Positions 22,701 to 33,993 of a stretch of DNA of 64,000 nucleotides are shown piece by piece (the stretch's first letter is position 1; each line of letters starts with the position of its first letter). Both the position numbers and the translations under genes were made by a program. The stretch spans positions 25,165,701 to 25,229,700 of the forward strand of contig OZ024890.1 in the NCBI GenBank assembly GCA_964017195.1, written 5' to 3'. This DNA is from Siderastrea radians (lineage: Eukaryota > Cnidaria > Anthozoa > Scleractinia > Rhizangiidae). The notes beneath the pieces are model-generated. The model did no database searches and was not told the DNA's origin. It worked only from the letters and a program-made list of their open reading frames with translations.

Positions 22701-25700
22701 AACATAAGAATCCCGAGCTTTATGCTAAAAGCTTCCGAAAGCGACCACCCTCTGTTTCATCATGTGGTCGGTTGCGAGAGCGCATTCTCGTAAGCGACCA
22801 GCTCTAATTGCGACCACTTTTCTGAATTTCCGAGGTGGTCGCTTTCGAGAGCTTCGACTGTAATATTTAAATAGTGTCTACAGTTTTCAATCATTGTCAT
22901 TGTTTCTCACTTTGGTGTCTTTGATCTTTTATTTTCAGGAATCTGGGCTACAATAACATTGAAAAGATTGATAAAACCACTTTTAAAAACCTTTATTACC
23001 TAACAGATCTGTAAGTCCAATAATTAGAAGCTGAGAGTGGTTTTACTTTATAGGCACACACACACACACACACAAACAAAACAAAAGAAAGAAGCAACAT
23101 CAATTCACTTAGCTAAGCGAGGAATTCAAAGTAATGAAGGGTAACAAAACAACATGATGATGTGGGTCACTGTATCACTGCATCACTGTAATGTTTTGTC
23201 AAGACACATTTATTCGTCGTAGACTAACCACTGATAGCATTGTGGTAGCAATACGTGTCTCTAATACAACGCATGAGCTACAACGTTAAGCTTCTCGCTT
23301 GGGCTCATAGTGAAGCTAACACTTTTTTACTTCATTGGGGGGGGGGGGGCGGGGGAGGTCGGGGGTTGAGTGGGATATGACAGCTGGGTTAAATGCCCCT
23401 TGGGCTTTTCTTGCTTTGTAATTGTTCAAGTGTGCAGTGGAAAACACTAAGATTTTTATTCACTTTTCGGAACACAAAGACAGAGGATTTTGAAAATATT
23501 GAATGTGTCATTGTGGACGTAGCCTCGCCAGATTTTTAACACGTTTTTACAATTTTCGTCACTTTAACGCTGAAAGTATTAACGTCACAGCGCCAAGCGA
23601 AAATGTGTACCACTTTTCATCAATTTGCTTACAGAGTTCTAATATCCAGTCAAGAAAACCAGCGCTATTCTTGAATACTGATTGGAAATTTGAGCTCACA
23701 AAAGCGCGGTCACACGTACATTCATAAGTTGTCATAAGTTCGTGCTTCGCGCTGTAAGGGTTTAGCTGTTAAGTTTTATTTTCTTCTTGCTTTCAGAGAT
23801 TTGAGGGAAAACAAAATAACACATATCAGTGAACAGTCTTTTCTGGACCAATTCTTTCTCATGACTTTGTAAGAAGCATTTTACGTTCTTATAACGTTAA
23901 AAACGCCATGATTCTTGACCCTCTTTTTACTGATGTAAGTTGCTGTTTCTTTTGTGTTCAGAAACCTCGCAGGGAACGAATTAAAGAACAGTGATTTTTG
24001 GGTCCTCCATTTCAAAGATTTTCTTTTTTCTTTGTAAGTAATCACAAAAGTAAGATTAAAACTGCTCCTTGTTTACCTAATTTAATTTGTTTGTAATTTT
24101 CGACTGGTCGCACTGTAATTAGCCTGCGTATCTTGCTAAGCGTTTCTGTAGGTCTTCCCGCGCTCATCTCGATTTTTGCGCCGTCAAAAAGCAAAAGATG
24201 CCTCGAAAGGCGTAAAAACCTACCGTACCGAACGCTTGCTACGCAGGCTACACTGTAATTACTTTAATTTCTTTGTTCTAGACCTTTAATCTAAAGGACA
24301 AGGAAAATTTTCAAATTAAACACGCAATTTTGGCATTATTTTAGGGATTTGTCGCACAACAATTTTTCTGACATTCCAGCTGATGTTGTATCATGGAAAC
24401 CTAGTCTTGTCAAACTGTAAGTTTGCATTTTCCTGCACTGTTTAAAAAAAACAAGGCAAATCATCATGTTTTCCCAACCTATTTGTTTTAATGTACAAGA
24501 AGGAATGAAAATTAAATGAGTGCTACCGGTAATATGATGCTGTTTTTGTTTTTTAGAAACTTAGGACATAACAGTATCTCTGAGGTACCATCTGGAACAC
24601 TCAGCAATCTTCAACGCCTCACTTTCTTGTACGTAGATACATAAATGATAATTTAAATTCACAATGCGTACCTTTTTTTACGCTGTAGTTTTTACAAACA
24701 ATTCAAGATCGCCCAAACCTGAAATTCAGACGTCTTATAAATAACAGGCAGATATGCCAAAAACTACAAAATTGGCTTTTAATATACACAATTACTTGCA
24801 TGAAACCTAAGATCCAGCTTTCAAAATACAATTTTTTGTTTTCTCATACTGCGGATCCCATACTTAACAACGTGCAATTATATAAGAATCTTTAGTCCAT
24901 GCAATTTATTTACTAAATCATCATGAATTATGTATCCTTTTGACTATGTTAGCTTTTTCTTTACTTCAGTCTTATCAGCTTTCTGTTCATCATTCAGAGA
25001 TTTGTCACACAACAAGATTGAGACCATCCACCCAGCTGCATTCAGGAGTGTTTACTGCGTTCAAATTCTGTGAGTGGAACCATGTAACCCTTCTCAAAAG
25101 AATCAACTGCAATGTCGGCTTTCCTTTTTTTTTTCCAAAAAGTTTTGTCGGTGTTATTAAGCTCTAACTGAAGCAAAATTGACAACTTTTTGCAGTATCT
25201 AGTATTTTAGTCACACTAAACGTGTCTAATTTATACAAGCTGGCGTCAGAAGCTCGCGATCGAGTAGGTTTTGGGTGGATGGGTACCACCCAGGCCTCGA
25301 GATTTAGACCCCGTTTTAGAAGGATTTTGCATTCAAAGTGATACCCTGTTCTACATATTAACTAGTACGTTTCAGTACACCGTTATAGAAGAGCTATTTC
25401 GTTGTTTGTTTGACTTATATATTCAAAACACAGCTTCTTTTACACAAATGAGGTTTTGTGACAAACAGATAGTTTGTTAGCAAATCCGCTATTTAACAAT
25501 TATTCTACGAGGGCGGGCTGGAAATCAAATGATAGATATCCAGCAAGCCGGAGCGTCTCGAATATGGATACCACTTTCTAGACCAGGATTTCCAAAATCA
25601 CGACCCTGTTTGGCAGCACATCCCTGTATAGATAATTTGAGGGAGTACCCCCCCCCCCCTTGGTGGGGGATCAGAATGCGCCATCTGAGATTGAGGGGAG

Positions 25701-28700
25701 AAGAAGAGGATTAAAAAAACAGCTTTCCTTTTTTATTCATTCAAGAGTCGCGTATTGTGTGCGATTTTTTAATTACCTTTTTAAAGTGAGACATAGAGAA
25801 GTAAATCATATGCTTTTAGAGAAAAAAATCTTGATCTTAGATGTCAGGACAATAAATATCGTAGGTTAGCTTTAAGGTTTGAAAGCCTTACTTTCCGTAC
25901 AGTTGTGTTCAGCCTTCAGTCTGTTGTATTTTACTACTTTATAGCGTTTGGCAAGTATTTATTGCGCTTACAATATATTTTAACCGTTTTCAAATGATGT
26001 TAGGTTACTTGGAAACAACAGAATTTCTTCTTTGGCAAACGGCACTCTCGCGATCATGCTGAACCTTAGTTATATGTAAGTAATTTATGACAATGTGCAA
26101 TAGTCACTTTTAACAGTCTCTGTTAACACTATTTTTTCTTAATATTCTACAGAAATAGTTTACTGAGATCCTACCCACTAGGAGTTATATCCACTTCTTT
26201 TTTTTTCCATACATAAAGAAGATTGGGATCGTACAACAACTCTACAAGCAACTGACATATTACGTTTCGTCCACTTCTTGATGTACAATCCTTCCCTTTA
26301 TAGTTTTCGTTCTTTTCCATCTGTCCAACTCAGTCATTTACCAGTTCTATCATCATCGTCATTCGGGGCTGTGGCAACAAGTTGACACGACAGACTTAGG
26401 TGTAAAAATCGAAATTTTCTGCCTGCTACTCAATGTGAGTCCTAAAAAATATGGTGCTTTTGCGAAGGTACGCTTTATCGTTAACTCTTAAGAAACTGCA
26501 TTGAGGGTTAAAAACGCTTTAAATTTACTTTTTTTCAGTGATCTTTCAAGAAACCGTATCTCTGTCATTCGCACTCATTATTTCCAGGGTCTCCATTACT
26601 TAGCCTTTGTGTAAGTAAATCAAATGATAAATGTCTCTGGCGTTTGACATTTCTGATCCTAGCAGTACGCAGGACGTGTGTCACGTTGTATAGTAACGTA
26701 AACGTTTGCGGCCGAAACGTTTGGGACACCAAGCATCGTTTTGATCAAAACGTCAGTAATATATACCCCCACCCTTAGTTCCTGTTACCTCTAAACTTCC
26801 CTTTTGCAGTAATAGTAGATTCTTTCATGGTTCGTATACGTACACTATTTCTCGTATCTGGAATCAGCTGCCATTAGTTGTAAAGAACGCACCTAATGTG
26901 TCGTCGTTTTGCAAACATTTAAGTAAGTTGAATTTTATCGGCTGCCAATGTAGTAATTGCCTTTGATGTTATCTTATTTATATACACAGATTCAATGTGT
27001 ATACATCTTTACATGAATCATGCATTTTTATTAAATTAATCACCTTCTGACTTGATCGATTAATTATATAGATATTTGTACTTTCTAGCTAGCTTCCTCG
27101 ATATGTGTTAATTTGTTCTTAGTGTTTTAGCTAGCTTTTTTCATAGTTTCTGTCAAACGCTTGTATCATGAGCCCCTGCCTCGGGAGATTTGGTAACCAC
27201 TCCCTTTGTTCCTGACATTAAATAAATTGTCCTTATCCTTAGCCTTAGCCAAACCATGTAATTGTGGAGACCGTTGACACAGGAAAGCGCCCATATGAAC
27301 AGGTGCCTTATTCACTGGGTGTCTGAAAAACTGAGTTCGACGGTTCTTCCATTCAGTGAGCTGACTTAATTCCAGTAATATATCTTCTTTCTTATCGTAT
27401 ATTTCAAGGAATCTAGCATACAATCCATTACGTGCTGTAGAAGAAGGAGCTTTCCTCACGACTCACGGGTTAAAATATCTGTAAGTCATAAAATATTAGC
27501 ATTAAATCCTTTCACACTCGAATAGTGTTCTCGGCATTTCGATAATTCAGTTTTGTAAACTACCGGTAATTGCCTCTAAATTACCCCTAAACTTTGTCTT
27601 TACTTGACAGAAATATGATTTTCAACTCAATGGTCGTGCTACTGCCTCATCTTCTGAGGGGACCACGTGACTTGGCGGTAGAGGTGTAAGTGGTTTGCTT
27701 CTTTTACATTAAACCCGATGACGAGCGCTGATCTAGGATTAAAGGCTAAAAAATGTTTCTGGCTATAAAAGCGTTCTCTATGCATACTTTTCGTTCCCAA
27801 AGTCAAACCATTTAAATCAGTTAATCAGTGTTATTTCTACTCAGTTATGTCAGTGGGTAGAATCTTTTCGTTTGACCATTCAAACGATTTCAGCTACGTT
27901 GCACTACTTTCCACTCAATGATTATGTTCGTTTTTTAATATTTTACAACACGATTATTTTTCTTATGAGGATTTTGCTGTTAAAACTGTTGGGCAAAGGA
28001 ATTAAAAAAATTCTACGTGGGCGCTAAACCAGGGTATTGGGCTAAACCAGTGTATTCTTGCGTGGTAAGATCGGGCGGCAGGTTGGCCTACAAAGCCGAG
28101 GTGGCGCGTTTAACTCAGGGTTTTTTGGTATGAAGTAACTAGCAGTTACTACTCCCCCTGGAAGGATGGTGGTCCATCGCAGGCTCACCCATCGCCGGTA
28201 CTCACTTACATATCTGGGAAGAGACTCAATGTGGAGTAGGGTTCTTGTCTAAGAAAAATCACACTGGCAAGGACTCCAGACCTCCAGCCACAGACTTTCG
28301 GATCGAACGTCCGAGGCGTAATCCAATACACCACCGCGCCTTGTTTTCAGTTCCAATACATAACTGCTGTCTCCTTCGCACAACAACTAACACCGATTTG
28401 AAATGTGTTTCTTGCTTTTCATTACAGGGCTCCTGCCAAGGAAGTTACCAGCTATGATCTTCATTTACCAATCAATATTGAAACCTTGGTTACTTCATCC
28501 GGGTTACAATGCACTTATCGTGGAAACATGAGTAACTCGTGCAGTCCTTGCCCTCTTGGGACATATAAAGGAGCAAGTAAAGAATGCATTGCATGTCCAG
28601 CAGGTGAACCTGTCTACATCATTCGTATTCACTGCCTTTAATCTACTGGACGAAAGCTTTCCAACGTGCCATGACTTAATGGTTTCTCAATTTGCATTTT

Positions 28701-31700
28701 TCACCCCAGTGAGTAGAACATCTTGACCCATCCGTCCATCCAACAGGTAGAGGAAAGAGCCCATAGTATGGACAGATCATTAATTTGAACTCTGTATGCC
28801 TTCTATTGCACGGTTTCTCAGATGAAACAAACCTGAAAAACGAACTCCTCGCGTAAGTGTTGGTGTTAAACAAGAATTCGTAATTGAAACCTTATCTTGC
28901 TGGTACATGTAACGTAAGCTGTGTTTCTCCTGTATAGGCGTACCGAAAACAGGAGACGCTTGGCCAGCAATACTGCCGAAGAGGAATTGTTTTCTAATAC
29001 TGCTTTGTTGGCCACTTCATAAGCATTGTGCTTCCTGATAAATTCTGACCAATTGGCTAGTTGTTTGCCCCTGATAGTTGGCCCTTTTTTTCTTGTAGGT
29101 GGCTTCTATCAGGACGAGTTAGCCTACACGGGAAGATTAGTCCATGGAATGGGATGTAAAGTCTGCCCATTGGGTCATTTTGTACCACCGCATGCTGCCC
29201 CAGGGAAAGCGATCACAGAATGCATCTTATGCCCGCAAGGTTAGTGAAATTGATAATTGATCAAAAGTCTTAGTTGGAAGCTTCGCTGGAAAACGTTGGT
29301 CACCCACAATCAGTATTATAAGATCAGAAACGTGTCAGTGTAAAAAGATCAGAAACTCACTGTGAGAGCTCCTGAAACCCGTCGGAGAGTAACGGTTCAC
29401 CTAATCTCTTTCATTGGACAGGCACAACAAGGAAATACGACCCCCATCTCGAATTACGTTACCTACTGGTGTCCGTAATTTTAAAACATGCAGAGATGCA
29501 GCTTGTTTATCAAGAGTATTACAATATGTCAATGTAAGTAAGAACGTTTGGACCTCGGCACAAATGGAACCTTTCATTTTCTTACAGGTACCGAATACGC
29601 TCGATTGGCTGGTTTCAAGGGATGCGAATGTCTCCCCAATTTTTATCGATTAGACCGATTTGGTACTTGTATACGATGTCCTTTACGAGGATTATCCTGC
29701 CAAAATGAATCAGTAAGACTCCAATCCAGTTTCTTCTGGAAATGGCCGTCAAATGAGAGCCTCGAAAGCTATCGAAAATTTGCAGCTGATCTATTGATCA
29801 GCGACAATTCATACAAACAGCTCAGATTTCATGGAACAATCCCACAAGTCTACGCTTGTCCAGTACCCGAGGCATGTCTTGGAGGTATGGAATCGAAGTG
29901 TTCTGATGGTTATGAAGGTCCTCTCTGCGCCGTGTGCAGTAAAGGACATTACCAATTGCTGAACCGTTGTCGCAAATGCCCTAAGACGCTATGGCTCATT
30001 CTACAAGTGTGTGGAATCGCAATTATTATCGCTGTCATCACAGCAAGCATCGTACTGGCAAGGAAAAGAAAATTCGCTTCTGGCAGGACGGTAAGTGACG
30101 TCATACTCGCCCGAATAAAAATCATCATTGGTTTTTACCAAGCCACTTCCATTACCTTGAACGTATTTTCGTATGTCGAATGGCCGGGTGCTCTGTTGAC
30201 AGTAGTGCAATATGCCAACATCGTGCAGCTGAACCTCTTGCAGATCATACCACTGCAGTGCTTTGTCGATGACCTAACGATAGATGCCTACACCAGGTTA
30301 CTGATCGTTGTGGGAACAAACGTTACAATCCTCTTCTTGGCAATGTTGGTTTACCAGCTACGAAAGCATGTTGTAGTCAACCGGAATCAATCCCTTACCA
30401 GTGAAGAATTGGCCGAGTCTCTTTCCTTAGCTAGGATTCAAATCTATCGCATTGTCTGCCTTCTGGTATTTGTCACCTATCCTTGGACTTGCGACGCCAT
30501 TTTCCAGCTTTTATCGCCAACTTGTCAGCGGATTTGCTCTAGCGCCGAAACTAACTCGTGCCAGTACTTCTTACGCGCTGACTTCAGTGTCCAGTGCTTT
30601 ACTGACAGGTACAACAAATACTTGATAGCAGTTTACCTATTGCTTGCTGTTATAGTAGCTGTACCGGGAATAATCCTGTTTTTGTTATGGAAGTATCACC
30701 ACAAAAAGATCTTCGTACAAGAGGAACCCCGGAGTTATAAAGGAAGAGAAATATCTATTGGTCTGAGTTTATTTTATGAAAACTACGCCCGGAGGTGTTG
30801 GTTCTGGGAAATCATTGAATTGATAAGAAAGGTCTGGTTAACGTCAACGCTATTCCTTATGGGAGCAGAAACACGAAGCCATCTTGGAGCAGCTGCCATC
30901 GCATTCGGGATCTACTGTATTCTGTTGGCGTATTACGAGCCAATCAGCGATAAGTTCGAGCACTGGTTGCAACTGATCTCACTTGTCGCCAACTTTGTGA
31001 CCATGAATGTTGGAATGTTGCTGAAAATACCAACGGAAGAGAAGTCTTCTAGTAGTTTTGCCGCAAGAGACTCCACCTTCGTTTCCGTCGTCTTGGTGGC
31101 TGTAAATGTCACTGTTATTGGGATAATGGCTGGTAAGTAGACAAAAGCGTTTTTTTTTTCAAAACCGCGATATCTCTTTAACGCTCAATCCTCAGAGCAA
31201 CTTAATAGGATGAATTAAAAAGTGTGCAATTTAGATAGTCCAAGATAAGCAATACAGTCTGAAAATTTACGATCTTTAAATAGGAAAACTGCATTACCCG
31301 TAGATCCTCTCTATCCAGATAGTGTTAGAATTTGGAAATATTGCTTCAACTTTGAGAGAAGAAATCGTGGGATACCCGAATTCACTGGAGCAGCAATACG
31401 ACTCTTACCTCTACTCTAACTCTGGTCCCCTGGTAACAAACGCGACTCCTTTCCAGTGTGTCAATTTACACGTTCCTTTTTTGGCACCTGTTTAGTTGGA
31501 AAGGCCTTAAATGAGTCTCGAGAAATTGAGGGTGTAATTAATTTTCGTTTTGTTTTCAGTACATTATATCTCCACCTTGATAACTGCAATCAACCGTCTA
31601 AGAAGTAACCCACAGTGTGGAGCCGAATGTTGCGTTACATTTATCACGCAAATGATTGGAGCCGGAGAGGATATCACAAACATTGACGCTGGGGAGATTC

Positions 31701-31840
31701 CAACCTCAGTCATGGTGCAGCCCTCTCCGGTTTCAAATGAGAGCTTTCCTGATCGTATACGTGATGTTCGAACGTTTCCAACTGTTGAACCATGGCCTAT
31801 GGACACAGGAGCATTTGTTGGCTATCAAGAGGAAGGATAG
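16730..31840 (+). CDS. CUB-LRR-Ephrin-receptor-like multi-pass membrane receptor (17 exons)
   Basis: Exons: 16730-16799, 18100-18459, 18966-19019, 19562-19697, 20122-20193, 20918-20989, 21827-21898, 22939-23010, 23797-23868, 23962-24033, 24345-24416, 24557-24628, 24998-25069, 26004-26075, 26539-26610, 27409-27480, 27611-27685, 28428-28603, 29099-29239, 29588-31132, 31560-31840 (21 blocks; every junction GT/AG and phase-compatible; 3702 nt, 1233 residues). Signal peptide 1-23; CUB domain 24-143; short Cys linker; LRR N-terminal cap (CKC...VNC, about 165-190); about 12 LRRs of 24 residues (207-519); Cys-rich Ephrin-receptor/GCC2-GCC3-like modules (about 540-750, CSPCPLGTYKG, CKVCPLGHFV, GYEGPLCAVC); nine or ten hydrophobic segments (about 758-1140) with a conserved WFWEIIELIRKVWLTS; cytoplasmic tail 1141-1233. 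Probably a surface receptor or adhesion protein; ligand and signalling are unknown. No key family name fits the whole. Confidence 0.88.
18100..18459 (+). CDS. exon 2 of the receptor: CUB domain
   Basis: A single phase 1-1 exon carries the whole domain: GIITSPNFPDFYPDY at the start, W-NITVPSGKQIALNF, FFNLSHPSVICDTDFVLIQDG, the second-half Cys in RLCGQ, and LQIYFETD...GFQAIYKAV. CUB domains fold as extracellular beta sandwiches and bind protein or sugar ligands. Symmetric phases make this an easily shuffled module. Confidence 0.92.
18662..18932 (+). repeat. (ACCAT)n microsatellite flanked by (ATGCA)n
   Basis: About 150 bp of CATAC/CATGC pentamers (18676-18823) are followed by ATGCA/ATACA pentamers. 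It lies in the intron after the CUB exon. It is open in several frames on both strands but encodes nothing. Confidence 0.95.
19331..19499. mobile_element. foldback MITE with about 50-bp arms
   Basis: The arms around ACAGTTAAC...ATGTATTTGAACG (19340-19380) and CGTTCAAATACAT...GTTAACTGT (19449-19489) pair with a few differences. Pairing extends outward to GGCCTT and AAAGGC. Intronic. Confidence 0.7.
20122..27685 (+). CDS. receptor exons 5-17: one leucine-rich repeat per exon
   Basis: Twelve exons of exactly 72 nt and one of 75 nt, all phase 2-2, each encode one 24- or 25-residue repeat of the pattern LDLSxNxIxxIxxxxFxxLxxLxxL. Examples: LDLSHNKIETIHPAAF (24998), IDLSRNRISVIRTHYF (26539). The last repeats (27409, 27611) degenerate toward a cap. 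This one-repeat-per-exon layout is also known in LGR receptors and Slit-type LRR proteins. Confidence 0.9.
20293..20347. repeat. perfect 20-bp-arm hairpin
   Basis: TACCTTGTCGTGTGCTTCGC (20293-20312) is exactly inverted at 20328-20347 around a 15-bp AT-rich loop, in the intron after the first LRR exon. Confidence 0.85.
20744..20839 (+). repeat. 24-bp tandem repeat, four copies
   Basis: Four units of GAAGAAAACCAAACTACAGT plus four bases, period 24. They lie at the end of an 82-codon frame (20576-20824) and give an ENQTTVxE octapeptide repeat. It is intronic and has no known similarity. Confidence 0.75.
21017..21098. mobile_element. small MITE, TAGCCTGCGAATACAG family (diverged)
   Basis: The ends AGCCTGCGAATACAGCGCCTCC and (inverted) GGAGGTTTTATTAGCAGGCT are imperfectly matched. 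They resemble the element at 52618-52695. No clear target duplication. Confidence 0.55.
22440..22870. repeat. degenerate repeat of GCGACCACTT-type words
   Basis: Words such as GCGACCA, CGTAAGCGACCAGCTCTA and GTGGTCGCTTTCGAGAGC recur in both orientations across an LRR-gene intron. The outer pieces (GGCGACCACTCTCGT, GTGGTCGCTTTCGAGAGC) look inverted, so it may be an old MITE. Confidence 0.5.
23055..23095 (+). repeat. CA microsatellite
   Basis: A short (CA)n run followed by CAAA/CAAAA words, in an intron of the receptor gene. Confidence 0.8.
23337..23370 (+). repeat. poly-G tract with G-quadruplex potential
   Basis: A run of about 14 G is followed by C and further runs of five G. Intronic. Length may be uncertain in any assembly. 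Confidence 0.7.
24120..24250. mobile_element. 131-bp MITE, TAGCCTGCG family, 9-bp target duplication
   Basis: Termini TAGCCTGCGTA...GTAGGT and ACCTAC...TACGCAGGCTA are flanked by exact CACTGTAAT repeats (24111-24119 and 24251-24259). A 9-bp duplication fits Mutator-like (MULE) transposition. It lies between LRR exons at 24033 and 24345. Confidence 0.85.
25270..25720. other. intron with degenerate dispersed repeat
   Basis: Two phrases (ACCCCGTTTTAGAAGGATTTT near 25310 and ACCACTTTCTAGACCAGGATT near 25568, each followed by ...ACCCTGTT) look like related copies. A C-run at 25650-25659 precedes CTTGGTGGGG. No exon seen between 25069 and 26004. Confidence 0.4.
28050..28342 (-). mobile_element. 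tRNA-derived SINE
   Basis: On the minus strand it starts AGGCGCGGTGGTGTATTGGA (A-box-like), has a B-box-like GGACGTTCGATCC, then CTTAGACAAGAA, CATTGAGTCTCTTCCCAG and CTGCGATGGACCACCATCC. It shares this order of blocks with the copy at 57899-58222, so the two are one family. It sits in the intron before exon 28428. Confidence 0.75.
29588..31132 (+). CDS. receptor exon: last Cys modules and polytopic membrane region
   Basis: A 1545-nt phase 1-1 exon. It starts GTEYARLAGFKGCECLPNFY, has CPVPEACLGG...CSDGYEGPLCAVCSKGHY, then the first membrane segment LWLILQVCGIAIIIAVITAS. Further segments follow around IKIIIGFYQATSITLN, LLTVVQYANIVQLNLLQIIP, LLIVVGTNVTILFLAMLVY, IVCLLVFVTYPW, LIAVYLLLAVIVAVPGIILF, VWLTSTLFLMG, AAAIAFGIYCILLAYYEP, LISLVANFVTMNVGM and VSVVLVAVNVTVIGIM. 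The WFWEIIELIRKVWL motif after segment six, then YYEP...FEHWLQ, recalls GCC2/GCC3-containing polytopic proteins of animals and protists. Confidence 0.85.
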
Positions 31841-31898
31841 GCATGAGGGACTCAGGCGCACGTGCTTATTGTGTATTGATTGTGTTCAAATACGGCCA

Positions 31899-31904
31899 AA
31901 TAAA
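31899..31904 (+). terminator. polyadenylation signal of the receptor gene
   Basis: AATAAA lies 59 nt after the TAG stop (31838-31840), which suits a short 3'UTR. Confidence 0.7.
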
Positions 31905-33972
31905 TATATTTATAGGACTACTATTATACCGTAATTTAGTAATCGAGTTCCATGTATGTAGGTAGTTAAGACGTTTTCTTTGTAAAAATTTGGAAATCAG
32001 AAGACATTGCTCTATTTTTTCATCCTTACACTAAGGAATTGCATCGTCAAAACACGGCAGGCACATACTTCAAAGGATTTATAAATCCAGCAATCAAACG
32101 TTAGGCCCCAGGTTGACGAAATAAAACTACCCGTCCTCTTTCCGTGCAATTGGCTGTCCTCTCTACTCCTCTCCTCCCGCGTCTTTTTCGCCTCCTACTC
32201 CCCCAGCCTGCGGCGCTTAGCTTTGTTAACAACGTCGGATACCTCGCATTGTGCAAGGTAATGGCCCGGAATAAAAGTGCTTCAGAATTGAAGAAAGTTA
32301 GGAAAGTAGGGGGGGGGGGACGCAGGGAGTTTAAGTTAAATCCCATATAAGGGACGGGAGGGATCATCTTACCTTTCAGGGGTAAAAGTCCGTGAGATGG
32401 TATCCCTTAGGGTGTTAAGATCTGAATAGAAGTTAGAGTTATCCCGATTTTGCCTTGGGTATTGAGGGTATTGAGCAGGAAAAATATAACTGGAGACATT
32501 TTTATCAAGTATCAGTTAAAGTGAAAGGGGTAAAAATGAATTCCAGCCACGCCCATAAAATGAGATTCTGGTACCTTTCAGGGGTCCTTTTCAGAATTTC
32601 CGACGAACATTCCCGTCACATTTATATGGAAGTCCCCTCAAGTGCTTAGTTCCTCATCAGATAGATGGATATTTGAGAACTACGTTATGTCAATGAAAGC
32701 CCATCACATTCAGCCCGCTCAAACTTTATTTATGTATGAAATAATTGTTCATTAAAGAAGATGTATCTATTAACTGGACATCACAAATACTTTGACGATA
32801 ACAACTATAGATAAAAAAGAACGACGTTTCGACCTCTCCACAGGGGGCCCTCACATCAAATATGTACACAGGAATAAAACATTGAACTTTTCTTACCTTT
32901 GTTGCTCGTGTGTTTGATCGGGGATGGCGGGCATTATGAAAAATTCCGACGCGGTCGTCTTTTCCGGGTCTGGGGCAAGTATCGGATCTCATTAGGGAAA
33001 AGGCACAAAAATCAACATATTTACAGCCCTGTTTAAGCTCATGGTTACTTATTAGCGCTTTTGATAAGACTGATAAACAATAAATGTTCTACAAAGGGAA
33101 ATAAAAATAAAACCCTCCAGACAGGTTTTAAAAATACTTTCTTCCTCCGGAAGAGAAAGAACAAACTGTAACAGCAAAGCTCATTATTGCCCCGGCCATT
33201 TCGTTATCTGAACGCTGGAACAAGATATTTTACCGCTTGTTCCTCACTTGTTCGATGAACTGTTAGTGTACATTCATTTCACATGGAATTGAGCGTGCCT
33301 TGCACCAAAAAACGTTGCAGATTTCAAATGCACCAATCAGAACGTACGAACTTTATACTTCCGCCTCAAATCTGTCAATCAAGTATTCGATAACTGTATC
33401 TCACTTCCGTGAGATATCAAACACGAGCAAGTGTTTCATCAGGATATCCAAACACCAAGAAATGTGTTGAAAAAACGAGGTGCAAGCGTTTTTTTTTTTG
33501 ACCGACTTCGAGTTTCTAATATGGCTGCTCTAACCATTCATAATTCTTTGAAAGATTCAAAGCAGAAATTCTCAAAAATGTTATGCTAATTACGATCCAG
33601 TATCCAAACCACCGTCACGCTAGTGATTTCCTTTGTTTTCTCTTTATGAATTATTAATGAGTTTGAAAAGGGAAATATACTCAAGGCTTAACCTACTTCA
33701 GCATGTTTTGAAAAACGCTCTCGTGCATAATATTTCTTATAAATGTACAAAAATTAAATCTAATGTGATCATTAGTTCTACTTTCTGTGTGACGCTTACT
33801 TGTTATACATGCACAAATAAAGCATTTTCAATCGAGTGTCGCAAATCAACACCAAAGTTATCACTCTAGTCAATCATAACAAACCAAGCAAAAAGATTAA
33901 CAATTTTCGAAGACTAAAAAAATATTGTGGACAGATTAAAAGCGGTTTTTTTTCCCGGAAAGATTAACAACT
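31905..33972. other. intergenic stretch between the receptor gene and the tandem family
   Basis: The two genes converge here. I see G-runs near 32311-32320 and an exon-like frame on the minus strand ending in GTAAG near 32900, but no recognisable protein. Confidence 0.4.
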
Positions 33973-33978
33973 TTTATT
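33973..33978 (-). terminator. polyadenylation signal of copy A
   Basis: The minus strand reads AATAAA 16-21 nt past the stop codon, so the 3'UTR would be very short. Confidence 0.55.
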
Positions 33979-33993
33979 CGAAAGTATGCCAAC

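Noticed and set aside
29414..29653. 79-codon frame overlapping a receptor exon
   Set aside because: It is out of frame with the Cys-module exon; the join 29239 to 29588 gives the expected protein without it.
32726..32992. Minus-strand frame ending at a GTAAG donor
   Set aside because: The protein (KDDRVGIFHNARHPRSN...) matches nothing I can name, and no partner exon was found.
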